From the NCBI GenBank assembly GCA_025937835.1, contig JAICQO010000040.1:1-53679 (forward strand): a DNA stretch of 53,679 bases. Reading direction: 5' to 3'. Positions 53,289 to 53,679 of this stretch are shown piece after piece. The stretch comes from Polyangiaceae bacterium. Lineage in GTDB: Bacteria; Myxococcota_A; Polyangia; Polyangiales; Polyangiaceae. Position 1 is the first letter of the stretch. Each line of letters starts with the position of its first letter. Both the position numbers and the translations under genes were made by a program. The notes under the pieces are model-generated. The model was not told where the DNA came from. It did not search any database and worked only from the letters and a program-made list of their open reading frames with translations.

Positions 53289-53679
53289 GGGTCGTCCACG
53301 AACAGGGTACCTTCACCGCTGAAGCTCACGGCACCCGAGATCCACAATCCGGTTTGAATGCTCGGAGGAGCCTGGCCGACGACACGGCCGGTCCAGCCGA
53401 GCACGGTGGCAGCTCGCACGCTGACCGCGCCCTCCCCGCTCACTCGCAGCGCCGAGAGCCGGCGGCTGACCTCGACCACGACCTCACCCTGGCCCTTGAG
53501 CTGCACCATGGCGAGCGGTGCGGTTTCACCCACCGGCAGGCGACCGTTTTCGTATTGCAACGAGCCGTGGAACGCGACCAGGCGCGACTCTCGCACGTAG
53601 AGGACCTCCTCTCCGAGCTCGATCACGAGCAGCTCGCGCTCGGAGGGGGGCTCGAGCACGACGAAACCGGTCCCGAACA
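53285..53679 (-). CDS. AIM24-family protein, cut by right edge
   Basis: The C-terminal 131 or so residues of a protein whose start lies beyond the window. The pattern LVIELGEEVLYVRESRLVAFHGSLQYENGRLP followed by VQLKGQGEVVVEV and a closing LFVDDP strand fits the AIM24/TspF beta-helix-like family, of unknown biochemical role. It is coupled to pgsA by a 4-nt overlap. Confidence 0.7.
   Translation of the reverse strand, partial: FGTGFVVLEPPSERELLVIELGEEVLYVRESRLVAFHGSLQYENGRLPVGETAPLAMVQLKGQGEVVVEVSRRLSALRVSGEGAVSVRAATVLGWTGRVVGQAPPSIQTGLWISGAVSFSGEGTLFVDDP

Overview
The window is high-GC DNA packed with coding sequence on both strands. It looks like a myxobacterium of the Sorangium/Polyangium kind. 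The signs are many lipoproteins with Gly/Thr/Ser or Ala/Pro low-complexity linkers, TPR proteins with a PEGA-like segment, a paired DUF1592/DUF1552 locus, a serine/threonine kinase fused to a long helical region, hybrid histidine kinases, and many 1-4 nt gene overlaps. The placement is inferred from gene style; there is no rRNA or other marker here. No tRNA, rRNA, CRISPR array, insertion sequence or phage gene was seen, and no gene-free stretch exceeds 300 nt (the longest is 36788-37062).

Left end (1-2530, minus strand): a threonyl-tRNA synthetase gene, cut by the window edge, that has only the catalytic and anticodon-binding domains. Upstream lies what reads as a complete ribosome-mediated attenuator: a consensus-like promoter (TTGACA, 16 nt, TATCCT), a 23-residue leader peptide ORF with six consecutive Thr codons, and mutually exclusive GC-rich stems before the thrS start. 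This is the most striking regulatory element in the window. A Tat/lipoprotein pirin gene lies upstream of it.

2700-14400: an MFS transporter, a DUF882-type peptidase, several lipoproteins, a TPR protein, a decayed 1-Cys peroxiredoxin (start lost, internal deletion, frameshift), the DUF1592/DUF1552 pair, a DUF3105 lipoprotein and a GH9 glycoside hydrolase, followed by a hyphenated inverted repeat.

14400-28500: a cyclophilin, ornithine carbamoyltransferase, a MepA-type endopeptidase with LysM behind a UDP-sugar epimerase, PdxH, a lone heme-copper oxidase subunit III with a small partner protein, a membrane-anchored sulfatase-fold protein, QueG, and a four-gene Gld-type ABC operon in which every junction is a 4-nt overlap.

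28500-46000: an overlapping five-gene envelope operon ending in a second sulfatase-fold lipoprotein, an L,D-transpeptidase, a large kinase, P5C dehydrogenase coupled to ferrochelatase, the BolA/monothiol glutaredoxin pair, SurE, Apt, and an operon of a Cys-rich lipoprotein, an isolated SctS/FliQ export protein and an EpmA-type EF-P lysine ligase.

46100-53679: a signalling block. A membrane hybrid histidine kinase diverges from a porin/PstS-like pair, and a free-standing HPt protein is coupled to a REC-kinase-REC protein. Together they could form a split phosphorelay linked to uptake of an anion such as phosphate (inference). PgsA and the start of an AIM24-family gene close the window.
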